A DNA stretch of 64,000 nucleotides. Source: Heterodera schachtii (Eukaryota; Nematoda; Chromadorea; Rhabditida; Heteroderidae). A model generated the notes under the pieces. It was not told the DNA's origin. It saw only the letters and a program-made list of their open reading frames with translations, and did no database searches. The translations under genes were made by a program, and so were the position numbers. The stretch is from the NCBI GenBank assembly GCA_023374025.1, contig SIJG01000069.1, forward strand, positions 301,258 to 365,257. The letters are read 5' to 3'. Shown here one piece after another: positions 1 through 10,200 of the stretch. Numbering within the stretch: the stretch's first letter is position 1; each line of letters begins with the position of its first letter.

Positions 1-93
1 AAAAATGTGCCTATTTTGTAAAAATCTGTTAACAAATTACATCATCATTTTTAAAAAAATTTCCGGCAGCGCCTATCGGCACTGCCGGACCCC
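1..93 (+). repeat. Partial copy (right half) of the GC-palindrome dispersed repeat
   Basis: A GC-rich near-palindrome at 61-93 (CCGGCAGCGCC-TAT-CGGCACTGCCGG) sits in otherwise AT-rich DNA. It is preceded at about 21-40 by the motif AAAATCTGTTAACAAATT. The same motif plus palindrome order recurs at 41817-41885 and, inverted, in 52199-52270, so this is one end of a short interspersed repeat truncated by the window edge. A run of C follows at about 100-110. No coding potential is claimed. The repeat class is unknown. Confidence 0.6.
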
Positions 94-2358
94 ATCGCCC
101 CCCCCCCCCAAGTTCCCAAAAACTTTTTGCAAAAGCGCGCCCCACAAAAATGTTTATGAGGTGAAATGAGGAAAATGTCCAACAGAAAAAAATATCGTTC
201 AAGTTCATTCCAGCGAGAAATAGAAACTTTTGAATAAAATTTAACATATGATAAAAATTTTAAATGTCCTTGGATTTCATGAATTTTCTCTTTGTAAATC
301 TTTGTATATTAATTAAAGAAAGAAAAAACATTTTTATTTTATCGTAATTTTTTAAAGCAAATTTTAAATGAATTTGAAGAAATTTTGTACTTTTTAAAAT
401 ATTTTTTAAATTTCTTTTAGTATAAATTATTATTTTTTATTTAATGGTAAGTAATTTCTATATATTTTAAATGATAATTATGAAAAAAATTAATTCAAAT
501 GATTTGGGTAGCTATTTTTTTATTAATCTCTCTTTGGACTCTTTTTTAATATACATAGTTTATCGTCATTTCATCAATTTAAATTTAAATGAAGTAAGGA
601 GAAATATGTTTTTAAATAATCGTAACTTCGTTATAACAAATATACAGGTTGCAGAACATTTATTGTTTTCTAATTTGCTTATAAAATTTAATAGTAGAAT
701 GAATTTTTATTTTATATTTTGTGATATAGATCGTTTTCAAGAAAAAATCTTTATGTTGTTTCTCTAATCCCGAGATTAAAGTTTCATTTAGGGAATCTTT
801 TTTCGAAACAAAGGTATACTTTATTTACTATATTGAATCCTTTATTGTTCAATTGTTTCTTTATTCAAAATAAATATGTTTACATCTTTTTAATTTATAT
901 AATGCCAATTAAATTATTTTTGATGCAATTTTTTAAAATATTTTATTATTATTATTTGTATTGTACAATAGTGGAAAATGAAGGACTGAATTTAAGTATT
1001 TGCAGCACATTTTACAAGACTTTTGGGCGGCTAATTGCTTTGAGTGTCTATTTGCTGCATATAATTTTTTGGATAATATCGTTTTTGATAAATTTTTTAT
1101 TTAATTTAGTATTTTTATCAAAGCATTTTTCACGAGCTGAATATGTCAATGTTTTTATTAGCGTTTGTAGCAATATTATATAATTGCTAGACATTTAATT
1201 TTCTTAATAAAACTCGTCGGCTCTCCATAGTAATTTTGGTTTTTCAGTAGGATTCCTGCGACATATGGGAATAAATCAATGTTTTGGCTATAGTTAATAA
1301 CTTATAATAAATTAGCTATATATATTTTAATAAATTTTTAAGAATAAAAGTTTGACACCTTTATTTACTTTTATATTTAAATTTCTTTTCTCTTGTTGTG
1401 TCTTAATTAACGCAAAAAAATTATTTAATGTATTCATATTAATTTTCAAGCTTCCAGGCTGCGAAGGATTTATTTTTATTTTTTTCTTCTTGGATCGTGA
1501 ACATACAAGTTGGTCCTGCCCATCATGCGCATGTTAGAATTAAATTATTATGGTTTATCAATATATTGTTAAATAATTCGCGATTAAATTGCTCCTTTTT
1601 AATTCAGACAAGATCATTCTGATTTCTAAGCAGTCCCAACAGTGATTTTTTATTTTTAAAATTAGAGAAATTTTATTTAAATTTTAATTTTTAAATACAG
1701 CCGAATTCCATTAATCAAAATAGAAAAAAAATTAGTTTATATATTGTATTCACTAATAAAATATAATAAATAATTTTGATTATTTGTATTTAAATATATA
1801 TTCATTTTTTGATAATATATATTACTTTTTTCATTGGTGAGAGGCTAATTTTCATCTTTTATCAGATTTTAAGGTTTTTAATTAATATATATATATTTCA
1901 CATACAATTACACTTATAAATTTTTTATTTAATCGTACTTAATTTTTCTTTCAATTTATTTTTATTTAAATTCCATTAATTGTATTAAAAACTGCGGAAT
2001 AAACCTATCTTTTTAAATGATAATTATAAAAAAAATAATTCAAATAATTTCGGCAGGCGTTTTTTGTTTATCTCTGTTTATGTATTATGTATTATTATTT
2101 CTATTTTTATTTTTCAATTAACTAGTAAATTCTTTCTTTTTGATAAGAACAAAAAGAATTAAATGTTTATTTTCAAATGAATAATTTTTAGACTTTTAGA
2201 ACTTTGATTCTTTTTTAAATTTTTGGATATTACATATTTTAAAATACTTGAAATTTTTTTGTTGAATTTATTTTTCTTTCCACTATTATCTGTCCTTGAA
2301 CGCATGAGGAGGGAGCTTTTTAGGCATGAAAACATTTGCTTATTTAAATTAGTTTTAA
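94..2358. other. AT-rich gene-free flank containing one and a half copies of a diverged ~1.55-kb direct repeat
   Basis: No credible gene is seen. The open frames here are poly-Phe/Leu/Ile/Asn translations of AT-rich DNA. The stretch near 460-560 is recognisably repeated near 2010-2100. The stretch 830-1370 is repeated beyond the Helitron at about 12660-13450. Together these imply an old tandem duplication of roughly 1.55 kb that existed before the Helitron inserted at 2358/12606. Confidence 0.55.
830..1370 (+). repeat. Diverged direct repeat, copy 1 (partner at 12660-13450)
   Basis: Shared landmarks in the same order link this stretch to 12660-13450: CCTTTATTGTTCAATTGTTTC, then GAATTTAAGTATTTGCAGCAC, then the GTAGGATTC pentad region, then GGAATAAATCAATG and finally TTTGACACCTTT. 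The partner carries the same order with substitutions and small indels. The copies are old, and the partner lies on the far side of the Helitron. Confidence 0.6.
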
Positions 2359-2397
2359 CTAGCGGTTGAATGCGCCTTCGGCGCATCGCAACCGCTA
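2359..2397 (-). terminator. Helitron 3' terminal hairpin and CTAG end
   Basis: On the minus strand a 10-nt arm CTAGCGGTTG (2397-2388) pairs with CAACCGCTAG (2368-2359). Inside it, ATGCGCC pairs with GGCGCAT around a GAA loop. It is very GC-rich compared with its surroundings and ends exactly in CTAG before T, as a Helitron 3' terminus (replication terminator) should. It is unusual that the terminal CTAG is itself part of the outer stem, whereas many Helitrons leave a short unpaired tail after the hairpin. Confidence 0.75.
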
Positions 2398-2552
2398 GGA
2401 TTTACGAATGTGTTATAAACAGTAATTTTTGAATAAAGTATTATGAAGTTAAAAGGAAAGACTTACTTTAAGCGTATTCGTAGTCTTGGTCAATCAGAAG
2501 AGCAACAAATTTATAGAACCAATCTAATTACAATTCTTCTCTAAAGCATTAT

Positions 2553-4241
2553 CTAATCACTATTATCTAATAACTCTCTGTACACAACATTCTTCACCTT
2601 TCTCTCTAAATTACTATCATCTAATCTAATTCTAAGCTTATTCCAAGCCCTTGCTCTCGAAAGAGCCACATACAATTGGCCATGGCTAAACACATCTTTT
2701 CTCAAATCTATGCCAACTTGCTCAAGGGTTTGACCTTGAGCCTTGTTAATTGTCATTGCAAAAGCTAACATCAAAGGGAATTGGTGCCTATGCAGGTCAA
2801 AAGGGTAATCTTCAGAACAGCAAAGCGTAATCCGAGGAATGTACACAACCTGACCTGCCTTATCTCCAGTCAAAATCTTACACATTATCAAATTCGGTTG
2901 CATTTCTTCTATCTTCATTCTCGAACCATTACAAAGTCCCATTTCTATATTTAAATTCCGCATTAATAAAACAATAGCATTCTTCTTCAGTCTCAACTTA
3001 TGCCGTGGAAACCCTGAAGGGTTCAAAGCATTCAAATACTCGTCCAAATATTCATCTGCTCTTTGTCTATTCTCGTCTTGTGCTAAGTCTATACTCGTAT
3101 ACACAATTTCTTCTCCAGGCAACATATCCAAAACTCTATTGTTTATTTCACTAACATCAATATTCTTCGGTGCTAAAATGGCACTTTTGGCCATTTCATT
3201 CCAATTCTCAGAAGCAATACAATTTGCAAAAATCTCTTCTGCTAAATCACCATAGCTAATACAATTCTCGGGCAAAATCATCTCATCATTTTCACTGTTC
3301 CATTTTCCACTTCCAATTTCTAACAAATCTTTTGCAAATTCTTGCTCTGTTTCAAGAGCTCTCATATTCTTCGTCAATTTATATCTTTTAGCCAATCTCC
3401 AATACTCACTTCTCTTTAAGGTTGAATTAACCACTTCAGCTCTCGTAGCATGTCGCTGAATTGGAAGGGTTTGACGAAAGTCTCCCGTCCAAAGCATGAC
3501 TTTGCCACCAAACGCAATTCTATTATTCATAATCTCTCTCAATTTCTCATCCAAAGTTCTCATCGCGCGCTTATTTATCATAGGCGCTTCATTACAAATA
3601 AATAAATCTGTTTCATTCAATTCTTGCCAAGCTTTAGATCTTGGTCCAACATTCGAATTGCTCATATCTAATGCTAATCCAAATCTATTGTGCAATGTTC
3701 TCCCGGCAGGTAGCAAAGTTGCTGCAATGCCAGTAAAAGCCATTGTACAAACTTTTTTCTTTTGACCTCTTAGCATATGTACTATTGTCTTGTTCACATG
3801 TGTCTTTCCTGTTCCACCCGGTCCACTAAAAAAGTAGAACGCGGGTTCGTTTGCAGGATTCCATATTCTATGCAAAATGGCATCACAAACATTCCTCTGT
3901 TCATTATACATCAAAGCATAGTTTCTTTGTCCCAAATCCAATTCTTCGGCTAAATCAAACACTTGTTCAACATCATCATCGACATTTATCTGTTCCATGG
4001 TCGGAAAATCGGCAAGCGTTTTTCCAGCCTTCATAATTTCAAGTGCTATTTCTCTGTACGCTTTAGCATAAGCTACTTCTTTTCTAAAATTCCTACTAAA
4101 ATCTTCAGACAATGAGTCTCTAAACATATTCCAAAGCTCCTCCGGTTTCGCCGGATTGCAATGGACTAAAATCAATGCAAAAAATTCTCTCAATTTCCAT
4201 GGCATTTCAAAACTCTCAGCTTCTTCTAAGCTCTTTTCCAT
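2553..4241 (-). CDS. Helitron PIF1-family helicase domain (C-terminal part of broken Rep-helicase)
   Basis: This is a 562-residue frame holding the SF1B PIF1-like helicase that unwinds DNA during rolling-circle transposition. Walker A GPGGTGKT is at residues 140-147. Motif II reads FICNEAPM (214-221), where Asn217 replaces the usual Asp of DEAPM. GDFRQTLP is at 253-260, AFAMTINKAQGQT at 493-505 and LYVALSRA at 523-530. The domain is otherwise full length. The first Met is an artefact of a frame change near 4226-4232: the upstream frame carries the natural continuation, which ends in a stop that a single added base would remove. It follows directly on the HUH-Rep and linker pieces of the same gene. 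Loss of the Walker B Asp would be expected to cripple ATP hydrolysis, unless it is a sequencing artefact. Confidence 0.9.
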   Translation of the reverse strand: MEKSLEEAESFEMPWKLREFFALILVHCNPAKPEELWNMFRDSLSEDFSRNFRKEVAYAKAYREIALEIMKAGKTLADFPTMEQINVDDDVEQVFDLAEELDLGQRNYALMYNEQRNVCDAILHRIWNPANEPAFYFFSGPGGTGKTHVNKTIVHMLRGQKKKVCTMAFTGIAATLLPAGRTLHNRFGLALDMSNSNVGPRSKAWQELNETDLFICNEAPMINKRAMRTLDEKLREIMNNRIAFGGKVMLWTGDFRQTLPIQRHATRAEVVNSTLKRSEYWRLAKRYKLTKNMRALETEQEFAKDLLEIGSGKWNSENDEMILPENCISYGDLAEEIFANCIASENWNEMAKSAILAPKNIDVSEINNRVLDMLPGEEIVYTSIDLAQDENRQRADEYLDEYLNALNPSGFPRHKLRLKKNAIVLLMRNLNIEMGLCNGSRMKIEEMQPNLIMCKILTGDKAGQVVYIPRITLCCSEDYPFDLHRHQFPLMLAFAMTINKAQGQTLEQVGIDLRKDVFSHGQLYVALSRARAWNKLRIRLDDSNLERKVKNVVYRELLDNSD

Positions 4242-4253
4242 TCTTCATCATTT

Positions 4254-4601
4254 CTAATCAAACCTCTTTCCAAACATGCAGATGAAAAAGTTTCGCAAAC
4301 TTTTACATTGGTATTCAGATCTATCTGTTTTTAAATCGTCATAGGAGCATGCTCCCTTAACATTTAATAACAATAGCCTCAGGTGATATCGTTCCGGCTC
4401 AGCCGGTGATACTTTTACCATTCGGCCAATTGTGTTAAAATATGTTTTTCTCTCAGTCCATTTTCCTTTCTTGAAACAAAACTTCTCCGGTATCTGATGA
4501 TACAACAGAGTCTTTGCCAAAACATTTCTCTTATTCAATTCAAACCATCCCATTAACTCAGATCCATTCGATATTCTTTCACGAATCTCTTCTTCTTCCA
4601 T
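4254..4601 (-). CDS. Helitron linker region between Rep and helicase (fragment of broken Rep-helicase)
   Basis: This 115-residue piece matches the conserved Helitron stretch between the nuclease and helicase: a GWFELN segment, a short KGKWTERK segment, then GRMVKVSPAEPERYHLRLLL and VKGACSYDDLKT. Its first codon is in frame with the preceding piece and is separated from it only by one TAG (4607-4605), so the two belong together. Past residue ~95 the frame is lost. The expected continuation is found one base over after the A-run read at 4304-4301, then slips again near 4226-4232 into the helicase frame. It is not an independent gene. Confidence 0.85.
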   Translation of the reverse strand: MEEEEIRERISNGSELMGWFELNKRNVLAKTLLYHQIPEKFCFKKGKWTERKTYFNTIGRMVKVSPAEPERYHLRLLLLNVKGACSYDDLKTDRSEYQCKSLRNFFICMFGKRFD

Positions 4602-4604
4602 ATT

Positions 4605-5225
4605 CTAATCAAAATAACATATCTGTTCTCCTTGCAAATGTACAGTCAAAGACATAATACAATAACTTCTGTCATACATAGGCAATTCAAAAATTCTCCA
4701 TAAAGCTTCTTGCGGGCAAACATACCGCGCATCAATAAACTCTTTAACTTCATCATGATTCAAGAACGGTTGTCTCTTCTTGAAATGTTTTAGGGTATCC
4801 CTTAGACCTCTCATTCCATTCTTGTCAACAAACTCTTCCATGCATGGGCAATTTGGGTTCAAATTGCCACATGGTCCATGAATCATAAACCTTTTTACCA
4901 AATCAAATAAATCAGGTACTAATTCCTTGTCTGGGATTCTCGCACTAATTCCTTTTTTCTCAACATCTTCACCATTTATCAATTTGTCTTGTTCAGCCAA
5001 TGTCAAAAGCAAATGGATGTGCGGTAGTCCCCGTCCTTGGTTCTCTACCGGACACATCCATGCAATCGCTTCGCCAAAAATCTTTTTCTTAGCTATCTCA
5101 TTCATAATAGCTTTAACTTTTAAATTAAAAACTCTGACAACCAAATCTGGTCTATCACTTGGTGTCTGTTCATGAAACAAATTCTCTGAAATCTCTTCCC
5201 ATTTCGGGTTACATGTCATAGTCAA
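4605..5225 (-). CDS. Helitron HUH Rep endonuclease domain lacking the catalytic-Tyr segment
   Basis: This 206-residue piece carries the rolling-circle Rep nuclease. It opens with the conserved TMTCNPKW block, and the metal-binding HUH motif PHIH is at residues 68-71 (LPHIHLLL). The later blocks [17 protein letters not shown] and [13 protein letters not shown] are also conserved in Helitron Reps. Between the Cys-rich [10 protein letters not shown] segment and ARYVCPQEA only about 35 residues are present. The roughly 80-100 residues that normally carry the two catalytic tyrosines (KYLxKY-type region) are absent. The nuclease should therefore be unable to form the covalent DNA intermediate. The piece starts at a frame slip near 5251-5260 and ends at an in-frame TAG. 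Confidence 0.88.
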   Translation of the reverse strand: MTMTCNPKWEEISENLFHEQTPSDRPDLVVRVFNLKVKAIMNEIAKKKIFGEAIAWMCPVENQGRGLPHIHLLLTLAEQDKLINGEDVEKKGISARIPDKELVPDLFDLVKRFMIHGPCGNLNPNCPCMEEFVDKNGMRGLRDTLKHFKKRQPFLNHDEVKEFIDARYVCPQEALWRIFELPMYDRSYCIMSLTVHLQGEQICYFD

Positions 5226-6001
5226 AAATATATCTGGTTTACCAAACCGTCTAACAACGCCATTGCATCTTGAAAATACTTCTCAACATATCTCGGACTA
5301 TTTGTCACACTTGAGGGAAGAATGACCTTCCTTCCAAGTGGCAAACCTCTTTCTTGTGCTCGTCTCATTAACATATTATCAACATTCTTATATGCATATG
5401 CCAAAATTTTTTTCTGATTATGTCTAATCCAATCCATTCTATCTCCCTCAATCTTTACATATTCATCAACACAATATTGTTGAAAGAGCTTCCCTCCATA
5501 TAAAATAGGATTGAATTCTCTTTCTCTAATTGCTAATGTGTAGCACACATACTGAAGTCTTGTCACTTTTCTATTACTATTCCTTTGCTTCATTCCTGGG
5601 TTCCAACCAAGCGTTCCACGCGGATAAAACAACGGGTACGTCATTGGTGTCACCATAGGGTCAATACTATTCAATATCTTCAATTCTTTTCCGCGTTCTC
5701 TGATCACTATCTTGGCATTTGGCATTTCACCATCTGCCCCAGGTACATAGACTGCAGCAACTTCATTCGCTCGAGGTACATTGTACCCCAAACGTCTGTC
5801 CAATTGCTTTCCGGTCTCAAACAAAAGCTTGATCTCGGTTGGCTCTCTGTTCTCATGTCTCGCTCTATCAGCTTCATCATTTTCTTCCTCTTTCATCATC
5901 ACATAAGCCTCAGCAAATGGATTCACATTCCTTATCACTTCATAAGCAGTTCTCAGCAATTGAGGGTCAATACCAGCATTGGCATGCCTCATTGCTCGCA
6001 T
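5222..6001 (-). CDS. Helitron-like N-terminal domain (fragment of broken Rep-helicase)
   Basis: This 259-residue piece matches the Helitron_like_N region. Conserved landmarks in order are VYVPG near residue 87, [16 protein letters not shown] near 118-133, the [17 protein letters not shown] block near 170-186, and [27 protein letters not shown] near the end. The upstream boundary is a frame slip at an A4 run (6024-6027) and the downstream boundary is another at 5251-5260. One added base at each restores continuity with the neighbouring pieces. This domain precedes the HUH nuclease and is probably involved in DNA binding. Confidence 0.87.
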   Translation of the reverse strand: MRAMRHANAGIDPQLLRTAYEVIRNVNPFAEAYVMMKEEENDEADRARHENREPTEIKLLFETGKQLDRRLGYNVPRANEVAAVYVPGADGEMPNAKIVIRERGKELKILNSIDPMVTPMTYPLFYPRGTLGWNPGMKQRNSNRKVTRLQYVCYTLAIREREFNPILYGGKLFQQYCVDEYVKIEGDRMDWIRHNQKKILAYAYKNVDNMLMRRAQERGLPLGRKVILPSSVTNSPRYVEKYFQDAMALLDGLVNQIYF

Positions 6002-6015
6002 TGCATGCTCAGTAT

Positions 6016-6963
6016 CTACGACGAAAATCTGCCCATAGCAGGTTCATCTTCATTTTCTGGATTCAAAACCAAATTCATTCTATGATAAATCTGACCATAA
6101 ATGCGGAAGCAATATGGTCCTCGGTTCGGGTATCTGTATCTCAGCGGATTCATTGAAGCAAATGAAACGCTGCTATTCAAATATCTAATATTCTCAAAGA
6201 AATTCACGTGTCTCGCATCAAATTTCATAAACAAATCCCGCAATTCCTCAGGAAAATCATGCTCAGGAATTTCAGGGACAAAAACTTTTCCATAGTGGCA
6301 GCAACTCTTGAAGGAATTGCCACGACCAATTACTTTCTCCTCTGCATAATGCAGAGCATCGCAAAATTCACATCTCATATTCATTGGGCTAAGTCTGTGT
6401 TCAATAGCATTAACATAATTTCCTGCTGCATAAACATTAAGCACAGCTTGTCTAATTACTCTTTGTCTGATTCTTTGATGTTCTAAACGCAATTGTCTAG
6501 CAAATGCATTTTCTTCTTCTCTTTCTGTAACCATTCTATTTCTATTTTGTTCTAAACGCAAACTGCGTTCATATACATTCTCTTCTGATCTTTGACTATT
6601 ATTTCTAATTCTCATCTCTTCTAATCGCAGAGCTCTTTGGTTTTGCGATTCATTTTCTCTTCTCATTCTCTCACGTTCTCTTTTCTTTCTCAAACATTCA
6701 ATTCTTCTATCTTCAAATTGGCTATCAGTCACTCGGGAAGGACCCGCAACCGCAATATCTAAATTCAAAGATGCTTGGCTGGCATCACAATTATCACGTG
6801 AAATTCTCGATTTCTTAGCATAATTATGCTCTTCAAATACATCATAATTTCTAATATCTCGTCCAATTTCTTGGTCTAAAATCTCAACATTTTCTCTAAC
6901 ATCATCAAAATCATAAACATAATCATAATCTCGAACATAATCTAAATCATTTATTGAAGCCAT
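6016..6963 (-). CDS. Helitron Rep-helicase N-terminus with Arg/Glu repeats and zinc-finger-like motif
   Basis: This 315-residue piece is the start of the transposase. Residues 1-40 are acidic and Tyr/Asp-rich. Residues about 88-168 hold roughly three tandem 23-residue Arg/Glu-rich repeats (LRLEExRxRN...), typical of Helitron N-termini and probably helical. Residues 198-222 form a CxxC...CC zinc-finger-like pattern (MRCEFCDALHY...SCCHYGKV). The segment FENIRYLNSSVSFASM...GPYCFRIYGQIYHRM then matches the conserved Helitron block. The ATG at 6963 is supported by a TTTTCAG acceptor 12 nt upstream. The frame ends prematurely at an A4 run, and the continuation is the next piece. Confidence 0.85.
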   Translation of the reverse strand: MASINDLDYVRDYDYVYDFDDVRENVEILDQEIGRDIRNYDVFEEHNYAKKSRISRDNCDASQASLNLDIAVAGPSRVTDSQFEDRRIECLRKKRERERMRRENESQNQRALRLEEMRIRNNSQRSEENVYERSLRLEQNRNRMVTEREEENAFARQLRLEHQRIRQRVIRQAVLNVYAAGNYVNAIEHRLSPMNMRCEFCDALHYAEEKVIGRGNSFKSCCHYGKVFVPEIPEHDFPEELRDLFMKFDARHVNFFENIRYLNSSVSFASMNPLRYRYPNRGPYCFRIYGQIYHRMNLVLNPENEDEPAMGRFSS

Positions 6964-6985
6964 AATAATAAATACCTGAAAATTA
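6964..6985 (-). promoter_or_regulatory. Putative spliced-leader trans-splice acceptor before the Helitron ORF
   Basis: On the minus strand the sequence AATTAATTTTCAG ends 12 nt before the transposase ATG (CAG at 6978-6976). TTTTCAG is the consensus nematode 3' splice/trans-splice acceptor, and very short 5' UTRs are normal for trans-spliced nematode mRNAs. No upstream coding exon is visible, which favours trans- over cis-splicing. This is motif evidence only. Confidence 0.5.
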
Positions 6986-7207
6986 ATTATTTAAAATAAA
7001 ACAAAGTTGTAGGTATTGAAATGAAAATCAGATGAATAATTTATGACATAATTATTATTTATTAATGATTTTTACGATTTACGGTCAGTATACAATAATC
7101 AAATATATGATTCTTTTGAAGAGGTCCAATGGTAAGCACAGTGCACGCTTCATTCCTTAACAATTATATTTAGCTAATTTTTAACATGTTGCAAGAAATT
7201 TCATAAT
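6986..7207 (-). promoter_or_regulatory. Upstream region of the Helitron transposase gene (likely promoter)
   Basis: This AT-rich stretch of about 220 bp separates the 62-bp array from the transposase start. No clear promoter box was recognised. By position it must hold the transcription start, unless the array itself drives transcription. Confidence 0.3.
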
Positions 7208-10200
7208 GAAGTCACGGAATAAACACAAATGTTTTATCAAAAACATGACGCACACTTTTGTGTCACACTAAAGTCACAGAATAAACACTAATGTTCTATC
7301 AAAAACATGACCCACACTATTGTGTCACACTAAAGTCACAGAATAAACACTAATATTTTATCAAAAACATGACACACACTATTGTGTCAAACAAAGTCAT
7401 AGAACAAACACAAATATTTTATCAAAAACATGACACACACTATTGTGTCACACTAAAGTCACAGAATAAACACTAATGTTTTATCAAAAACATGACGCAC
7501 ACTTTTGTGTCACACTAAAGTCACAGAATAAACACTAATGTTCTATCAAAAACATGACACACACTATTGTGTCACACTAAAGTCATAGAACAAACACAAA
7601 TATTTTATCAAAAACATGACACACACTATTGTGTCACACTAAAGTCAAAGAATAAACACTAATATTTTATCAAAAACATGACACACACTATTGTGTCACA
7701 CTAAAGTCACAGAATAAACACTAATATTTTATCAAAAACATGACACACACTATTGTGTCACACTAAAGTCACAGAATAAACACTAATATTTTATCAAAAA
7801 CATGACACACACTATTGTGTCACACTAAAGTCAAAGAATAAACACTAATATTTTATCAAAAACATGACACACACTATTGTGACACACTAAAGTCAAAGAA
7901 TAAACACTAATGTTTTATCAAAAACATGACACACACTATTGTGTCACACTAAAGTCACAGAAAAACACTAATGTTCTATCAAAAACATGACACACACTAT
8001 TGTGTCACACTAAAGTCAAAGAATAAACACTAATATTTTATCAAAAACATGACACACACTATTGTGTCACACTAAAGTCACAGAATAAACACTAATATTT
8101 TATCAAAAACATGACACACACTATTGTGTCACACTAAAGTCAAAGAATAAACACTAATATTTTATCAAAAACATGACACACACTATTGTGACACACTAAA
8201 GTCACAGAAAAACACTAATGTTCTATCAAAAACATGACACACACTATTGTGTCACACTAAAGTCAAAGAATAAACACTAATATTTTATCAAAAACATGAC
8301 ACACACTATTGTGTCACACTAAAGTCACAGAATAAACACTAATATTTTATCAAAAACATGACACACACTATTGTGTCACACTAAAGTCAAAGAATAAACA
8401 CTAATATTTTATCAAAAACATGACACACACTATTGTGTCACACTAAAGTCACAGAATAAACACTAATATTTTATCAAAAACATGACACACACTATTGTGT
8501 CACACTAAAGTCACAGAAAAACACTAATGTTCTATCAAAAACATGACACACACTATTGTGTCACACTAAAGTCAAAGAATAAACACTAATATTTTATCAA
8601 AAACATGACACACACTATTGTGTCACACTAAAGTCACAGAATAAACACTAATATTTTATCAAAAACATGACACACACTATTGTGTCACACTAAAGTCAAA
8701 GAATAAACACTAATATTTTATCAAAAACATGACACACACTATTGTGTCACACTAAAGTCACAGAAAAACACTAATGTTCTATCAAAAACATGACACACAC
8801 TATTGTGTCACACTAAAGTCAAAGAATAAACACTAATATTTTATCAAAAACATGACACACACTATTGTGTCACACTAAAGTCAAAGAATAAACACTAATG
8901 TTTTATCAAAAACATGACACACACTATTGTGTCACACTAAAGTCACAGAATAAACACTAATATTTTATCAAAAACATGACACACACTATTGTGTCACACT
9001 AAAGTCAAAGAATAAACACTAATGTTTTATCAAAAACATGACACACACTATTGTGTCACACTAAAGTCACAGAAAAACACTAATGTTCTATCAAAAACAT
9101 GACACACACTATTGTGTCACACTAAAGTCAAAGAATAAACACTAATATTTTATCAAAACATGACACACACTATTGTGTCACACTAAAGTCACAGAATAAA
9201 CACTAATATTTTATCAAAAACATGACACACACTATTGTGTCACACTAAAGTCAAAGAATAAACACTAATATTTATCAAAAACATGACACACACTATTGTG
9301 TCACACTAAAGTCACAGAATAAACACTAATATTTTATCAAAACATGACACACACTATTGTGTCACACTAAAGTCAAAGAATAAACACTAATATTTTATCA
9401 AAAACATGACACACACTATTGTGACACACTAAAGTCAAAGAATAAACACTAATATTTTATCAAAAACATGACGCACACTTTTGTGTCACACTAAAGTCAC
9501 AGAATAAACACTAATGTTCTATCAAAAACATGACACACACTATTGTGTCACACTAAGTCACAGAATAAACACTAATGTTTATCAAAAACATGACACACAC
9601 TATTGTGTCACACTAAAGTCACAGAATAAACACTAATATTTTATCAAAAACATGACACACACTATTGTGTCACACCTAAAGTCAAAGAATAAACACTAAT
9701 TTTTATCAAAAACATGACACACACTATTGTGTCACACTAAAGTCACAGAATAAACACTAAATGTTCTCAAAACATGACCACCACACTATTGTGTCACACT
9801 AAAGTCAAAGAATAACACTAATATTTTATCAAAAACATGACACACACTATTGTGTCACACTAAAGTCACAGAATAAACACTAATATTTTATCAAAAACAT
9901 GACACACACTATTGTGTCACACTAAAGTCACAGAAATAAACACTAATATTTATCAAAAACATGACACACACTATTGTGCACACTAAAGTCAAAGAATAAA
10001 CACTAATGTTTTATCAAAAACATGACACACAACTATTGTGTCACACTAAAGTCAAAGAATAACACTAATGTTTTATCAAAAACATGACACACACTATTGT
10101 GTCACACTAAAGTCAAAGAATAACACTAATGTTTATCAAAACATGACACACACTATGTGTCACACTAAAGTCACAGAATAAACACTAATATTTTATCAAA

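Noticed and set aside
833..1183. 116-codon plus-strand frame
   Set aside because: It lies in a diverged non-coding repeat whose second copy (12660-13450) does not keep the frame.
2553..6963. Five separate minus-strand genes in an operon
   Set aside because: The frames are consecutive segments of one Helitron Rep-helicase. Conserved blocks continue across each break in another frame, or past a single stop.
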